DNA from: Gnetum montanum
Lineage: Eukaryota > Streptophyta > Gnetopsida > Gnetales > Gnetaceae
DNA: 60,554 nucleotides
Direction: 5' to 3'
NCBI GenBank assembly: GCA_015680685.1
Contig: MNCI01022092.1
Span: forward strand, 421,233 to 481,786
The notes below the pieces were generated by a model. It had not been told where the DNA came from and did no database searches. It was given only the letters and a program-made list of their open reading frames with translations. Made by a program: the position numbers and the translations under genes. Each line of letters begins with the position of its first letter. Position 1 is the first letter of the stretch. Shown here one piece after another: positions 44,995 through 56,741 of the stretch.

Positions 44995-45823
44995 TGATGA
45001 GCTATAATATCATGTACATGATATTGGGGCCAGGATATCAGATCCTGCCATGCAATATCAGACATTCGATATAAAGACCTATCTTGTTGCCTATAAATAA
45101 GAGGCAAGCGCACTTGGTTTAGCAGTTAGTTCTTAGTCCCTTACCCGAACTCTTGCAGTTTCTCCCTCTCAGAGTTAGAATTATTTCTGAGTGCCCACAG
45201 TAGAAGTCATGAAGCGAACGAATCTTTATTCAAGCATTGTGTACCTGAGCATACCTTATGTTCAAAAATAAAGATGAACTTTGTGATAAACCTTGCAGCA
45301 TTTAGAATAACTTATTTCTCACCCTTAATGCTATTTACAGTTATTTAATGCTTTCATTAGCTAATTAATGTTTCTTTCATTGATTCGTTAATTTTCACAA
45401 GTAAGCACACTCAGTATGACCACTTTGAGCATATGTGGAACACTTGGTAACCTAGTAACAATTAGTGTATGGTAATCCTAGTAGTGTTAGACTGGTTTAG
45501 GATGTGTATGACAAGTGGGAATGGATGCTGGTGTTAGGACTAGTTAGAGCCTAGTTTTTTAGTTAAATTAATTTAGTTATTAAATTATTTTATTTCTCCC
45601 TTTTTAGCACTAGGACATAAAACATAAAAAGCATAAAAATCATATGCCTCAAGTTTATTTAACCATACAATCATGCTATATGAGTAAACTTGGGAAGACA
45701 ACGATTGCTAACCCATCCTTGTTCTGTGGAGGCACATAAGCACTTAGTCCTTGGAGTTCAACCAGATCACGCGTAACACTTGTATTCATATGGTTGAACA
45801 TAGGGGTACCTTGTTGATCATCA
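44995..45823 (+). repeat. Element A 3' LTR
   Basis: An 829-bp LTR starts TGATGAGCTA and ends GATCATCA, with a TATA box at 45092-45099. A perfect 20-bp palindrome AATATCATGTACATGATATT lies at 45006-45025. It is absent from the truncated 5' LTR. Confidence 0.9.
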
Positions 45824-47469
45824 TTAGCTATTTTAAGTGGCCCCTCCAATATGATGTTTTTGCCCCTTGCCTCCAGCAGCTTTGACTAGGTTGTAGTGAT
45901 AATGTTTGGAAAGTCAAAGATATCCATAAGTGGTTACTCGATTCCCATCAGTCGATCCAATAGGTCTTCATTATATGCTATGTTTATTTTACTACTTGTG
46001 ATCCTTGTGGACATTTGCACATCCTTGAGTGTAGTGATGTCTGGTACAAACGTCGTAGGTGTGTTAAAAGTCTTGGTAATATGATCAGCGACCACTTTTG
46101 CTACTATCTCTTTCCCTTCATGCTACATCACCAGTACAGTTGCCTCTTCACCCTCCTCCAAGTGCACTGATAAGGTCATAGCATTTCTAGAGATTTTTGG
46201 AACTAATTTTTGTTTTGCAAGAGATACCATGACTTGTCTAGTGCTCAAATCCAAACTTGTAGGAAGCTATGTTTTTTGGGTTGAGAAAATGGATCCACCG
46301 TCATCCATTAAACTAATTATTTAGGTCATCTCATTAAGGTGACTCATGGTTGGTCTATATATAGATGGGTCACCGCCACTCTTGCCTACTCTTTGCACTT
46401 ATTCACTCAAGATCCATTCTCTGCATTTACATAATTGTTGGGTAGATATTACGATGTTTAGCAGCATTGTTTGAGTGGTAGGTGGAGGTTGTGGTTGCTA
46501 CTCCTCTTCTTGAATTGTAGTTGTAGGCATCTTATCCTTCTTCATTTCCACCTAGTTGGAAATCAAAATAGTTCTGATAGTGTCATTGGTATAATGAACT
46601 ATCCCTCCTCTTCGATAAAGATTTCTAATGAGGCATGGGAAGGGGAGTGCCTTCCTTTCACATTCATTTTCTTTAAATTTCTTGTCCATCTGTAGATAGA
46701 TTAGTTACGAAAGGTTGACTAGTAATATACCACTTAGAGTGATGCATGCTTAGGTAGAGAAGGCAGTGATTTTTCTTAGCCTTATCATGGGATTGAGATG
46801 GAAGGTGGCAATCTTGTAATGAATCCTTTTTGCTATTGTGAGCATGCCAAACTCCTTACAGTTGATGCCACAACATCGTTGCATCCATTCTTTCTTGATA
46901 CTAGTTTTCTCCTACATTGAGATCTCAATAAGGTTCGTCCCTATTTTGAGAAACCCAAGCACAACAGTAATGGCCTACGTCGAGTAGGACATTAAGATGT
47001 CCTTGATCTTCACTATTGTTCTAGGCTACTTGTTATTCCAAAATAGGAATGACTCTCCGATGTACCACTCCCTAGTGGAAGTGATGATTGGCCACATGAG
47101 AGAGGCCTTTAGCTAGTCCTATACTTCTCTTGGTGCATGCTCCATGAAAGGGCCAAAATTGAACTCATAGAGCACTAATTTTTGGATGTCCTTTGATTTG
47201 ATTTAATTCAGGTAGGCCTCTGTCAAGGTCACCTTAAGATTTTTTGGTTGTATTGGTGCATCATCCCGATGGGAGTGTTCTGTTGCTACTACTGCTGGTT
47301 CTGGGATCTATTCGATAGATTCCACTTCTACCTCCTCCCTAAGAGGACTTGGGACATGGGTTGCGAATGGTTCTTCTTAGGGTTATTCTTGTCCTCTTCC
47401 CATTTTAGGCTATTTCTCCCTTGGTTGGAAAGGTCTTGCTTCCTGTGTGTGCTTTCCTCTTGGTGCCAT
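45824..47469 (-). pseudogene. N-terminal part of element C extra ORF
   Basis: The minus frame starts at ATG 47469 (MAPRGKHTQEARPFQPREK), aligning with MAPKSRHPRGEG of element B. The central domain contains ALPFPCLIRNLYRRGGI, matching ALPFPCLIKKLCKWVGI of B. The reading goes on through PKISRNAMTLSVHLEEGEE (B: PKISGNAATFSVCLEDGEG) and stops at the element A junction after an ILEGPLKIA segment (B: ILEGQLEVA). It has many stops. The rest of the protein is at 4850-3600. In C the base before ATG is A instead of G (CACAA|ATGG), so the splice acceptor looks mutated. Confidence 0.78.
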
Positions 47470-47985
47470 TTGTGGTCACAACACATCCATAGATTAGCAG
47501 ATGTAATGTGTAACTTTAAAGTTTTGAGTACCTTTTCTCATTAGTTAGTTAGTTACACTTTGGCTAAGGTTGGACCATGGTAGATTGATTATTTTAGTAA
47601 TTATTTATTATAATTATCATTGAAGCTCATTGGAAAGGTTTAACTCTTGTACTTTAGTGTTTAATAGTTGATTTTTCGGTTAAACCTTTGTGGGAGTTAA
47701 AAAAAATTGCAAAACATTTTCTATCAAAAATGGTACATTTGTGGCCCCCATGGCAAAGAGCTTACCTCCGATAGCTGCAAGGTCAAAGAACGGAGTGATT
47801 TGGATAAACGGTTTGTGAGTTATGGGCTCTAGAAGGTTCTAGGCTTTGAAAATTTAAAAACTCCTTTGGTGTTTGTGAGAAAATGTAAAATTTTCTAAGT
47901 GGATTTGCATCTATTTATAGTATTTTTCTCCTATGTTGATGGGGTCCCATATAGAGGGCCTTGTATATGAAAATTGTTTTCTAAT
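47470..47985 (-). promoter_or_regulatory. Internal promoter and leader of element C extra ORF
   Basis: On the minus strand a TATA box (TATTTATA on plus, 47912-47919) is preceded by CATATACAAGGCCC...GGGACCCCATCAACAT, similar to the family's LTR U3. About 440 bp separate it from the ATG. A good splice donor GGAG|GTAAGC lies at 47766/47765. The leader would be an intron ending just before the ATG. Confidence 0.5.
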
Positions 47986-48791
47986 TGTGATATCTCAAAA
48001 AATATGAGAAATTTTTCAATGAATTTGGAATCTATGGAATTGCAGAAAAGCCAAGAATATGATTAAAGCATTGAAGAGAATCTTTGAAAGCACAAAAATT
48101 GCAAAATTTGATGGAGAACATATTTAATGAATAAAATATGTGAAGTAGCACATGGTCTAATGTGGAAGATGGGTGCATGAAAGATTTTGGTTGTAGGGAT
48201 AAGGTACTTAATGAACCCAACTAAGGAATATGCAAGTGGGTCCTTCCCATAGCAAGAAAATTTCCTTTTTTGCCTTTGGATAACCTCAACCTAAGGAGTC
48301 CGTAGACCTTAGAGGTGACTAATGATCAATGGAAGTTATGAATAAAAAATTGAAAGATTCTACCTAAGAATTCAAATACATTAGACCAAGACATCAAATC
48401 AAGAACATGGACACTAGTAGCGAGGTGAGTTATGGATAGCATAAATGGATGATGGAGAAGGTGGAATGGAAATCCACATTGAGGTCATAAGAAGTCCCTT
48501 GTGAAGTTCATGCTTAAAATGATTGAAGAAGATCCCATCCTTAGTCTAGACCAAAACCAATCTCTTTCAGTGTCTTCACATCACCACTCTAAGACTAATC
48601 CACCTCCTCAAAAAATAAGAGTGCTCCCACAAAACAACCACCATTTCATAAAGAGAAGAAAAGGGAAGAAGGAAGTGAGAGAGGGCCTTAGTTAGAGGGG
48701 GCCTTCAGGCATAGGTACATGTCTTTCTAGTCCCATAACTAGTGCTTGTAGCCCATTTAGTTGTCTAAGGGGTGTGCTTTGAATTCCCATC
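47986..48791 (-). repeat. Conserved post-integrase spacer of element C
   Basis: From about 48400 to 48840 the minus strand matches the spacers of A and B: ATTCAAAGCACACCCCTTAGAC at about 48763-48784, ACAAGCACTAGTTATG at about 48735-48750 and CTCACCTCGCTACTAGT at about 48415-48430. From 47986 to 48400 the sequence is AT-rich and shows no gene. Confidence 0.65.
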
Positions 48792-49291
48792 ATGTTTTTT
48801 TTTCTTATTGTTTTTGGATTTTTGGATGGGAACCAAAACATGCAAAGACTTTATTCGACTTCCTATTAGTGGTTGGAATGGAATGGTAAGAAGTCCATGA
48901 AACATACTCAAGAACTTAAGTAAGTAGAAGAGTACAAAGAGTATTGAGTCCCATTGAAGTCACACCTTATCCAAACCTTTGAATCCTTCCTAATTTTGGA
49001 AACTACCAAGGTCAAAAATTAATTAAAAGTTTCTTTAATGAAAGGGACCTCAAACTTCTANTAATTTTTGACCTTGGTAGTTTCCAAAATTAGGAAGGAT
49101 TCAAAGGTTTGGATAAGGTGTGACTTCAATGGGACTCAATACTCTTTGTACTCTTCTACTTACTTAAGTTCTTGAGTATGTTTCATGGACTTCTTACCAT
49201 TCCATTCCAACCACTAATAGGAAGTCGAATAAAGTCTTTGCATGTTTTGGTTCCCATCCAAAAATCCAAAAACAATAAGAAAAAAAAACAT
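48792..49291. repeat. Perfect 230-bp inverted repeat bracketed by single Ns (assembly artefact)
   Basis: 48792-49021 and 49062-49291 are exact reverse complements as far as I can check, including a nine-base homopolymer. The second arm is delimited precisely by single Ns at 49061 and 49292. The first arm continues the element C spacer in the right orientation, as judged from A and B. The second arm is therefore best explained as gap filling with the reverse strand. Confidence 0.9.
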
Positions 49292-49292
49292 N

Positions 49293-49728
49293 AAGATTAG
49301 CAAATAAAACATTAAGCACAAACCACCATTAGTAGCATCCATAACACACCACTATGTCCTGTTGGCAATAAAGCACTTTTATTAGCAAAAATTTGAAAAT
49401 CACACTCAAACAAAACAAAGTAAAATATATAATAAAGTGTAAAATATCCAATAAATATTGAAACATACTAACATTGGTGTAAAATAAAAAATGATGTAAA
49501 AATATGAAAAATTTTGAAAATCAAAAAGTTATAAAATAAATAAATTACAAAATCAAAAACATGGAAAACAAAAAAAGAAAAAATAAGGAGCCATATGGAT
49601 GATTAGCATGGATGACCATCTTTCCCACCACTGAGTTGGAAGGAGGAGATTCAAAAAATTGAACGTGGTTGTCTATTTATTGAGGCATTTGTTGTATTGG
49701 CTTACTTTGGCTCATGGAAAAGCTTCAC
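49293..49728 (-). other. Element C region after pol, no gene seen
   Basis: A-rich non-coding sequence between the false inverted copy and the end of integrase. No feature recognised. Confidence 0.5.
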
Positions 49729-50900
49729 TTGTTGGATGTTGACCAACTACTTTTTATCTAGGCTTTTAGGTTTGTATATAGTCATGACCCTAGAAGGAAA
49801 GGTTTCAACAATTATACAAGGTCCCTCCCACAACATTTGAAATTATGAGTTCTAAGGTACATGTGTGGGATTCTAGTAAAGAACCTTATCTCCAGGTTAG
49901 AATTTCACTTTCCATATTCTTCGATTATGTCATTGTTTATTGAATGCCTTGTGCACTTCATTCAAAGATAGGGCCACCAATCAGTTCTTATCTAGTACAT
50001 GGAGGTTGATTAGTTTTTCATTTTAGGCTAGACTTAGATCAAGATTCAGCTCACAGGCTGTTGAGAGCTTGGATTGAACTAGAAGTATTGGAAGTTTTCC
50101 ATACACTAACTCATAGGAAGAGTAGCCAATAGGGAGTTTCCATGTTGAGCAGTAGGCCTATAGGGCATTATTGAGTTTTATGCTCTAATCTCTCATATAT
50201 TTGCTTATTGTATTTATTAGGATCTTTGTGATCTCCTAGTTAGTTATCTTTGCTTGATTGTTGGCTTGGTGATGATAGGGTGTTGTTAATTTATGTTCAA
50301 CCCCTAAGCATTGCATCAACTTTTTAAAAGTGGCACTTGTAAAATGAGTTCCATTATCATAAAGAAGTGCATGTGGCATCCCAAACTTGTTTACAACATG
50401 TTGTTGTACAACTCTAGTAGCAGTGGATGATGTACGATAGGTGACAGCTACTACTTTTGCCCATTTAGTGCAGTAGTCAACTACTACAATGATGTATGCC
50501 TTTCCATTAGACATGGGTGTGATGCGACCCATGAAGTCTATGCCCCATATGTCAAAGGGCTCCAGTGATTGAATCCACTATTGAGAACCCTCCATTTGAG
50601 TGGTCATCCCACCATCTTGTTGACATCATTCATAAGATTGGATAAACTAGTGGACATCCCTAAATATTGTAGGCCAATAGCATCTTGCCACCAGGATTTT
50701 TATGACCATGCAGATCCCTACATAGTGGCCTCTACAAAGGCCTTTGTGAGAATCCTAAAGAACACATAGTTGATTCACATCAAGGACACACCAACGAACT
50801 AGGCCATTGACACATATCTTGTAAAGGTATGCATTAATTTCCATGAAGTACTTTTCTTGGTAAAGAAATTGTTGCTTCTTCCTAAGGTCTAGATCTTGTA
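49729..50900 (-). pseudogene. Element C integrase, third catalytic residue lost
   Basis: On the minus strand the region upstream of the core has FMEINAYLYKICVNGLVRWC (about 50845-50790). The core contains FDIWGIDFMGRITP (Asp), LLYDNGTHFTSAT (second Asp intact, about 50360) and HHQANNQAKITN, where NGQAEITN is expected (Gly to Asn, Glu to Lys). The C-terminal part aligns with element A down to about 49740. Stops are frequent. Confidence 0.83.
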
Positions 50901-52560
50901 GCATCTCCTGAGTGAGAAGGTAAGTAAGGATGCCATCATACCATTTTGTTTCTATGGGCACTTGATCATGTATTTCTCCTATAAAGAGGAGTTCATTTGG
51001 AAATTGATTAGAGAGTAGACTCTCCTTCTCTTTATTATGCAATCTTAAATGAGAGAGGTTGTCAACGACCACATTCTTAGTTCCTTTTCAATCTACCATT
51101 ATGAGATTGAATTCCTGCAAGATCATGAGCCATTGTATGATACGGGGGCTCATCATTGGCTTATTCATTAGGAAGCAGATGGCACTGTGGTCCATGTGCA
51201 CAAATACTTTATAACTAAGAACATAGTGCTGGAACATTTTGAGAGTGTACACCACTACCATTAATTCTTTCTTAGTTTTGGTGTAATTCAATTGTGCACC
51301 CACAATGCTTCAACTCCCATAGTGGATGTAATATGGATGTTTCTTGTCATCTAACTATGTAAGCATGGCTTCAAAGGCATAATTAGATGCATTTGTCATT
51401 ATATAAAATGGTTTTTTCTAGTCTAGTACCTATAAAATTGGAGTGTCTACAAGTTTCTATTTTAGTAGTTGGAATGTATGTTCACACTTCTTGGTCCAAA
51501 AAAATGGAGAATCTTTCTTTATAAGCTTAACCAATTGTTTTGCAATCCTAGAGAAATTCTCTATGAAATGCTGATAGTAGCCAGTGTGTCCAAGGAACGA
51601 TATGACATCTTTAACTATCTTTGGTTGATGTGTGATTCCTTGAATGACTCTTATCTTTTTTGGGTCTACCTCAATTTCTACCTGAGTAATTCTATGCCCC
51701 AATACTATGCCTTCCTAAGCCATTAAATGCCTTTTTTGCCAATTGAGCCTAAGGTTTGTTTCAATGCATCTTTTTAATACTTTCTCAAGTCAATCCAGGG
51801 CTTGCTCAAATGTAGACCCATAGGTAGAGAAGTCATCCATAAAGACTTCTACCCTGCTACTAATTTACTCCTGAAAAATACTAAGGACTAGGCATTGAAA
51901 TGTTGTAGGTGCATTATATAGACCAAATGGCATCTTAAAATATGAAAAAGTTCCCTAGGGACTTGTGAACATTATCTTGGCCTAATCTTCTAGTGCAATT
52001 TGGATTTGGTTATAACCACTATAACCATCCAAGAAGCTATAATAGCAATGCCCAGATATGGTGTTCAACACTTGATCCACAAATGACAATGGAAAATGAT
52101 CTTTAAATGTTACCATATTCAATAGTCTAAAGTAGGTGTAGATCCACCACTTGTCACCCTTCTTTGGCATAATTATGAGTGAGCTAACCCACTCACTATC
52201 CGTGATGGGATAGATGAACCCTGGCTTGAGGAGTTATTTTATTTTCTCTTTGATGATTTATTTCAATTTAGGATTCAGCCACATTTATGGCTATCTTCCT
52301 GGCTTCATGGCTAGGTCAGTGTAGATGTGATGCTAGCATATCCTTGGATCGATGCTTATTAGTTTGGGATATGACCAAGAAAAAGCTATTGGCCACTTGT
52401 TGATGACCTACAATAGCTAATCTTTTTGTTAAGGAACAAGATTTGCATTATTTATGACTGGCTTACCATTGTTTAAAAATGCATATTCCATGCCAACTGG
52501 TAGACTAGGGGCTCCTACTTGAAATTTATAGGAATTTCCAAATCTCCCCAACATGTATCA
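50901..52560 (-). pseudogene. Element C reverse transcriptase and RNase H
   Basis: The minus strand reads LPVGMEYAFLNNG-type sequence at about 52500, MPKKGDKWWIYTYFRLLNMV, YSFLDGYSGYNQIQIALED (about 52040-51985) and VEVFMDDFSTYGSTF (MDD box, about 51855-51825). RNase H follows with IMTNASNYAFEAML (Asp to Asn) at about 51400 and TKTKKELMVVVYTLKMF. Stops are scattered, mostly at Gln and Trp codons. Confidence 0.84.
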
Positions 52561-53130
52561 TCATGTTCTTCATCAGAGGGTTGGCAATGAACTTGCTCAA
52601 GTTATCCCTTCCTTCAACATAAACACATGTCAAGCTCTTAGTAGGTTCCATGCATAGTGAGTTACTGTCAAAGTTAGCTATCAGCCACTAAGTACCCTTC
52701 TATTTTGTGGCTTCTCCATATAGGCACTTTTGAATATCTATTTAATGTGCACACTAATTGCATGCTTTAATGAATGTACTTTTGATGGACTAGATCTTTT
52801 GCACATAATTAGACCCATTATCATTGTATATGATGCATGGAACACACTTCTTCTGTAAACATTTAAATTCATTTTCCTTGGAGATTTCCAAGGAGAGGTC
52901 TCTTATACCCATATGTGCATCCACTGTGCTTAACCAAGCCCTTCTCATAATGATGGGGAAGTCACCTTTTTAGTTTTTAACCTTGATCACCAGAAAATCA
53001 GTAGGATAGGACCACCTACAAATTGTGGTCATAATTTCCTCCATTAATTGTAAATGAATAGTGATTGATTGATTTTCCAATTCTAAATGGATGTTGCTCT
53101 TCTTGAGAAGTGCTTGACTTCTTGCTAGTT
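52561..53130 (-). pseudogene. Element C protease remnant, active site deleted
   Basis: The minus frame 53248-52970 runs from the gag zinc motif (CDICQYEHLKGCC) to ELARSQ and then directly to ALLKKSNIHLELENQS and WSYPTDFLVIKV. In A and B about 650-750 bp including the D-S-G loop lie between these points. A deletion has thus fused gag to the second half of protease. From about 52970 down to 52561 a decayed linker to reverse transcriptase remains. Confidence 0.78.
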
Positions 53131-54900
53131 CTAGATTTAACATGTACATCCTAGACTCTTGTAAGTGTGACATAATAGGGCAACATCCCTTCAGATGTTC
53201 ATATTGACAAATGTCACATCCAACATCATCTTTGGAGTTTGTCTCCATGACTTCTTCTACTACAGCAACTTTGCCCTTACCTCTCTATTAGGCATGTTTA
53301 GCTTCTTTTTACCTCCTGTAGTTATGATCACTATTTTTCTCTTTGTATTCTTCAGCAATCTTCATAGTAGTTTGAAATTTTTCATCTAAAGAGCCCCATA
53401 ATCTATCAACCTTTGCTAAAAAATTAAAAATATATTTTTGGATGGGCAAGGTTTTCCTATTCACCACTTCATCAAATGGTGACTCCTCCTCATCACAAAA
53501 TCTCCCTACTCTATTAGCCTTTGTATTTGATGAGCTCTCATTTTGGATAATCTCCCTTGGACATACATCCCAAGAGTTCTTCTGGTTTCTGGTTTGAGCC
53601 CATCTATGATGTGGTGGAGTTGTTCCCTCTAAGAATAACCATGGCCATGAGATTAATGTAAGAGAGAATAGTATTTTCCCGTGGCAGTATCCACGGATTT
53701 ATGTGTTCCCTATTTCCAGCCTTGGATTTTCCTTCTCAAATTAGACACTCTAGATATTTTTGGTATTTGTCATTAAATAGCTCAAACATGGTACTCCATC
53801 TATGAATGGATTTTGGTTCCAAGGACTGGTACCAGCTTTCAGCTTCCTTAATGAGTATCTTGGGGAATAGCTTGAGTTTATACCAGTCATTTTCAATGTT
53901 TTGTAAGGCACAAGCATCATGGAAAGATTGTATATGTGTCTACAAATCAGAGTTATATCCCCCCTCAAATCATGGGACATTGTTCATGTCTAAGTACTTA
54001 ATCCAACTATCTTTCACATGCCTAGTTGGAATCTTAACTACCTCTACAATGTTCATCATCATTATTGTGTTGATGACATTAATGATGGTTTCTATCATCC
54101 CTTCATTCTTCACGGGCTCTATGATCATTGTTGTCCCATTGATCACCTTCATCATGATTATTTCTCAATGGCTTCTATTAGAACCAAAATATGAAGAGGA
54201 GTGTGTAGAATTGGATGAAGAGGATGAAGAGAAAGGTGGACCACCACCACCTCTTCGCTCATTGTGACCACCATCTTTAGATCCCTTGCCATCATAATGT
54301 TTTCCTGAGTCCCTACCTTAACTGTCACTTTTTCCTGAACTTGGTTTATGAATAGTGGATCGTAGGTTCAGGGCCATACCCTCATCATCAATAATAGAGA
54401 GTGGAAAATATTCATGTTGGAAATCCTCAAGGGGAGGATCCACATTGTCATCTTGTTTAGCAAGAACAAAGGGTTAGTCAAGTGTTTTCCCTTTGTAGAC
54501 TTGTGGTGCTTCTCGTGTTGTCAATCTATCCTATGTTGTGTTTTAGTGGGATGGTACTCATGAGTGTCATAACCATTCACAATGTATTTCTCTTAAAGAT
54601 TTGGAAAGACCAACTTAAGATTTTGAAATAGCATCCTGGGCACAGATTGATCAAGGGACATTATGATGTTTCCTTGCATATCATGCTATTGCAGTTGCTC
54701 ATCCTAATGTAGGATGAAGATAAAGTTAGGTACATACTCATGTAGATAAGTATATACCACTTTGCACTCTTTTGGGATTGGTGGTTTGACATCTTCACTC
54801 CTCTGGAAAAAAGACACTTTGCAACAAATAAAATAATTAATGTGCTTTTGTAAATATAGGTTGTGTGAGAGTGATGTTAACCTTGGGTTCATCCAGTGAT
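53131..54900 (-). pseudogene. Element C gag
   Basis: The minus strand shows YVPNFIFILH (about 54740), a His/Gly and Ser/Pro tract, the gag core with FHDACALQNIENDWYKLKLF and ESWYQSLEPKS (about 53910-53815), and the zinc motif CDICQYEHLKGCC (about 53220-53185). It is close to gag of B. A short NxINxI low-complexity stretch lies at about 54060-54170. The start codon is not clear. It has many stops. Confidence 0.75.
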
Positions 54901-54950
54901 ATCAATAATGTTAACTAATCCTAGATATAGCACATGTTTCAACAAAAAAA

Positions 54951-54970
54951 GTCCTTGGCAATAGTGCTAA
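54951..54970 (-). promoter_or_regulatory. Element C primer-binding site, decayed
   Basis: On the minus strand TTAGCACTATTGCCAAGGAC follows the LTR directly. It differs from TTGGCACCGTTGCCGGGGAC by transitions only. Confidence 0.72.
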
Positions 54971-55668
54971 TGATGAGCAGTGAAGGGTACTCCTACGTCC
55001 AACCATATGAATCACAAAGCACTCATGTGCAATCCAGTAGAATTCCATGGACTTTATAGTTTTCGGTGCACTAGTGTTGTAGGAAGTGAACCTTGCCCTA
55101 AGATTGTTTATTGTCTTTCCAATTACACTTGTGAAGCATAATGATATGGTTAAGTGTAATTGAGGCATATGATTTTTATCATTTTGTGTTTTATGGCTTT
55201 GATGCTTGAAGAGACAGATAGAGTAATTTAATAACTAATTTAATTGAACTAACTAACTAGTCTCTAACTAGTCCTAATATAAGCATCTAGTCTCACTTTT
55301 CATACATATCTTAAACCCATGTATCCACTATTGGGTTACCAAGCGTTACACTATTGGGTGTACCAAGCAATAACGGTACTGGGATTACCAAGCGAATACG
55401 TGTTATCCTCAAAGTGATCATACTTATGTATTTAATCTATCTACCTTATCTTGCTTAATTACTTAATTAGCATAATTACTGGAAAACATTAAACAAATAA
55501 CTGAAAGCATTAAATGCATGAATAAAATATCTAAGCTATCCAAAATGCTACAAGGTTTATTAAGAAGCTCATCTTTATTACCATGCACACTATCATGCTT
55601 AGGTACAACAATGCTTAACAAGGCTGTGTCACTAGGTGCTCATTGACGTGACACATTGATGCTCATCA
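54971..55668 (-). repeat. Element C 5' LTR with promoter deleted
   Basis: This 698-bp LTR has the same ends as the 917-bp 3' LTR. Alignment breaks at about 55615-55630, where the copy lacks the ~220 bp that correspond to about 3135-3355 and include the TATA box. This copy cannot drive transcription from the normal site. Confidence 0.86.
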
Positions 55669-55903
55669 ATAAATGTTTATGATTTCAAATGCATTAATTA
55701 TGGTAAAATGAGCATGTCAAACCTAATGTGTTAAACTCACATTAACTTTGTAATCTTAATAGCTATTCATTTGGTATATCCATTAGTGAGATAGTTTGGT
55801 AATCCCTGTGATTACATCCAAGAGTGTGATCACAAGTGTATTCCATAAATAGTTGATTATATTGCAAGATGTAAAAAATAATTTTAAAAATAAGGATCAT
55901 ATA
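55669..55903. other. Short interval between elements C and G
   Basis: AT-rich, 235 bp, no feature recognised. Confidence 0.5.
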
Positions 55904-56741
55904 TGATGAGTAGTGAGTAATCCCTATGCCCAATCATATGAATCACTAGTGTTCAGTAAGTGATCTAGTTGAATTTTGTAGACTTTAGTTCTCTAAGTAC
56001 ATTGGGTCTACATAGTGAATCTAACAATCATGATCATTGTCTTCTCAATTTCACTTGTGAATTGCAAAGGTTTGGTTAAGTATAATTGAGACATATGATT
56101 TTTATCATTTTTATGTTTTTCATTTAATTTTTCTAAGTATTGAAAATAAGTAATTAAATGTTTATTTAATTTAATAACTAACTAATGCTTAGCTAATCCT
56201 AACATAAGCATTCGTTCCCACTTTTTGTACACATTTTGAACATGTTGCAACACTACTAGATTACCAAGTGTAAGTGCTACTAGAATTACCAAGCATTAAC
56301 GTATGATTGAAGTGGTCGTACTAATGTTCATTAATTAATTGCTATTAATTAATTAATTAAATGCATTAAAGTAAACTACATGAATAATAAATGCATTAAG
56401 TAAACATTAAGCTAAGTCTAAGTGTTGCAAGGTTTATGAAGAAGGTTTGTCTTTATTGTCATGCACATCAAAGTGCTTAGGTACATTCGTGCTTGAATAA
56501 AGATCCGTATACTTCTCACTCCTATTGCGAGCACTTAGAAAATATTCTAACACTAGGAAGAGAAAAATGTAAGAGTTTGACTAGCAGCTAATGATCGGAT
56601 GCCATAAATGTGGTTGGTGAGCACATATTTATAGGCAAGACAAGACACTATGTTAACACATATGCATGAATGCAACAAACCATGTGTCAACCTAATTATG
56701 TCAATGGAATCTTGTTGATGTAGGTAGATGACAACTCATCA
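55904..56741 (-). repeat. Element G LTR (Athila-like family)
   Basis: The ends TGATGAG (55904) and CTCATCA (56741) and the sequence after them match LTRs of A, B and C on the minus strand. The TATA box is at 56626-56633. A tract CAATGGGTA (minus) abuts the LTR start and resembles a polypurine tract, so it may be a 3' LTR. No second LTR or pol of G is seen in the window, and a solo LTR is possible. Confidence 0.78.

Larger units (their letters stand above)
4851..45823 (+). mobile_element. Element A: Athila-like retrotransposon inserted in element C
   Basis: Element A runs on the plus strand: truncated 5' LTR, primer site, gag, protease, reverse transcriptase, RNase H, integrase, conserved spacer, a short leader with splice acceptor, polypurine tract and 3' LTR. 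Elements E (with D inside) and B are inserted in its region after pol. Its own sequence is 4851-12208, 32669-33170 and 44502-45823, about 9.2 kb. Its extra ORF is almost entirely missing, unlike B and C. Gag has lost its core, and integrase has lost two catalytic acids. It is non-functional. Confidence 0.87.
2490..55668 (-). mobile_element. Element C: outer Athila-like Ty3/gypsy retrotransposon, split by element A
   Basis: Reading the minus strand from 55668 downwards gives 5' LTR, a decayed tRNA-Asp-type primer site, gag, protease remnant, reverse transcriptase, RNase H, integrase, a spacer, an internal promoter and the first part of an extra ORF to 45824. The same ORF resumes at 4850 and is followed by a polypurine tract and the 3' LTR at 2490-3406. 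The 41-kb block 4851-45823 between the halves is element A. Without it C is about 12.2 kb. Two single Ns and a false inverted copy disturb it near 49.1 kb. C carries many stop codons and is dead. As the outermost layer it must predate A, B, D and E. Confidence 0.88.

Noticed and set aside
48792-49291. Large hairpin or a DNA transposon with 230-bp terminal inverted repeats
   Set aside because: The second arm is bounded by single Ns and interrupts an otherwise alignable spacer; an assembly artefact explains it better.
2485-55673. Target duplication for element C (ACAAT versus ATAAA)
   Set aside because: Two of five bases differ and no shifted alignment is better, so it is not reported as a duplication.
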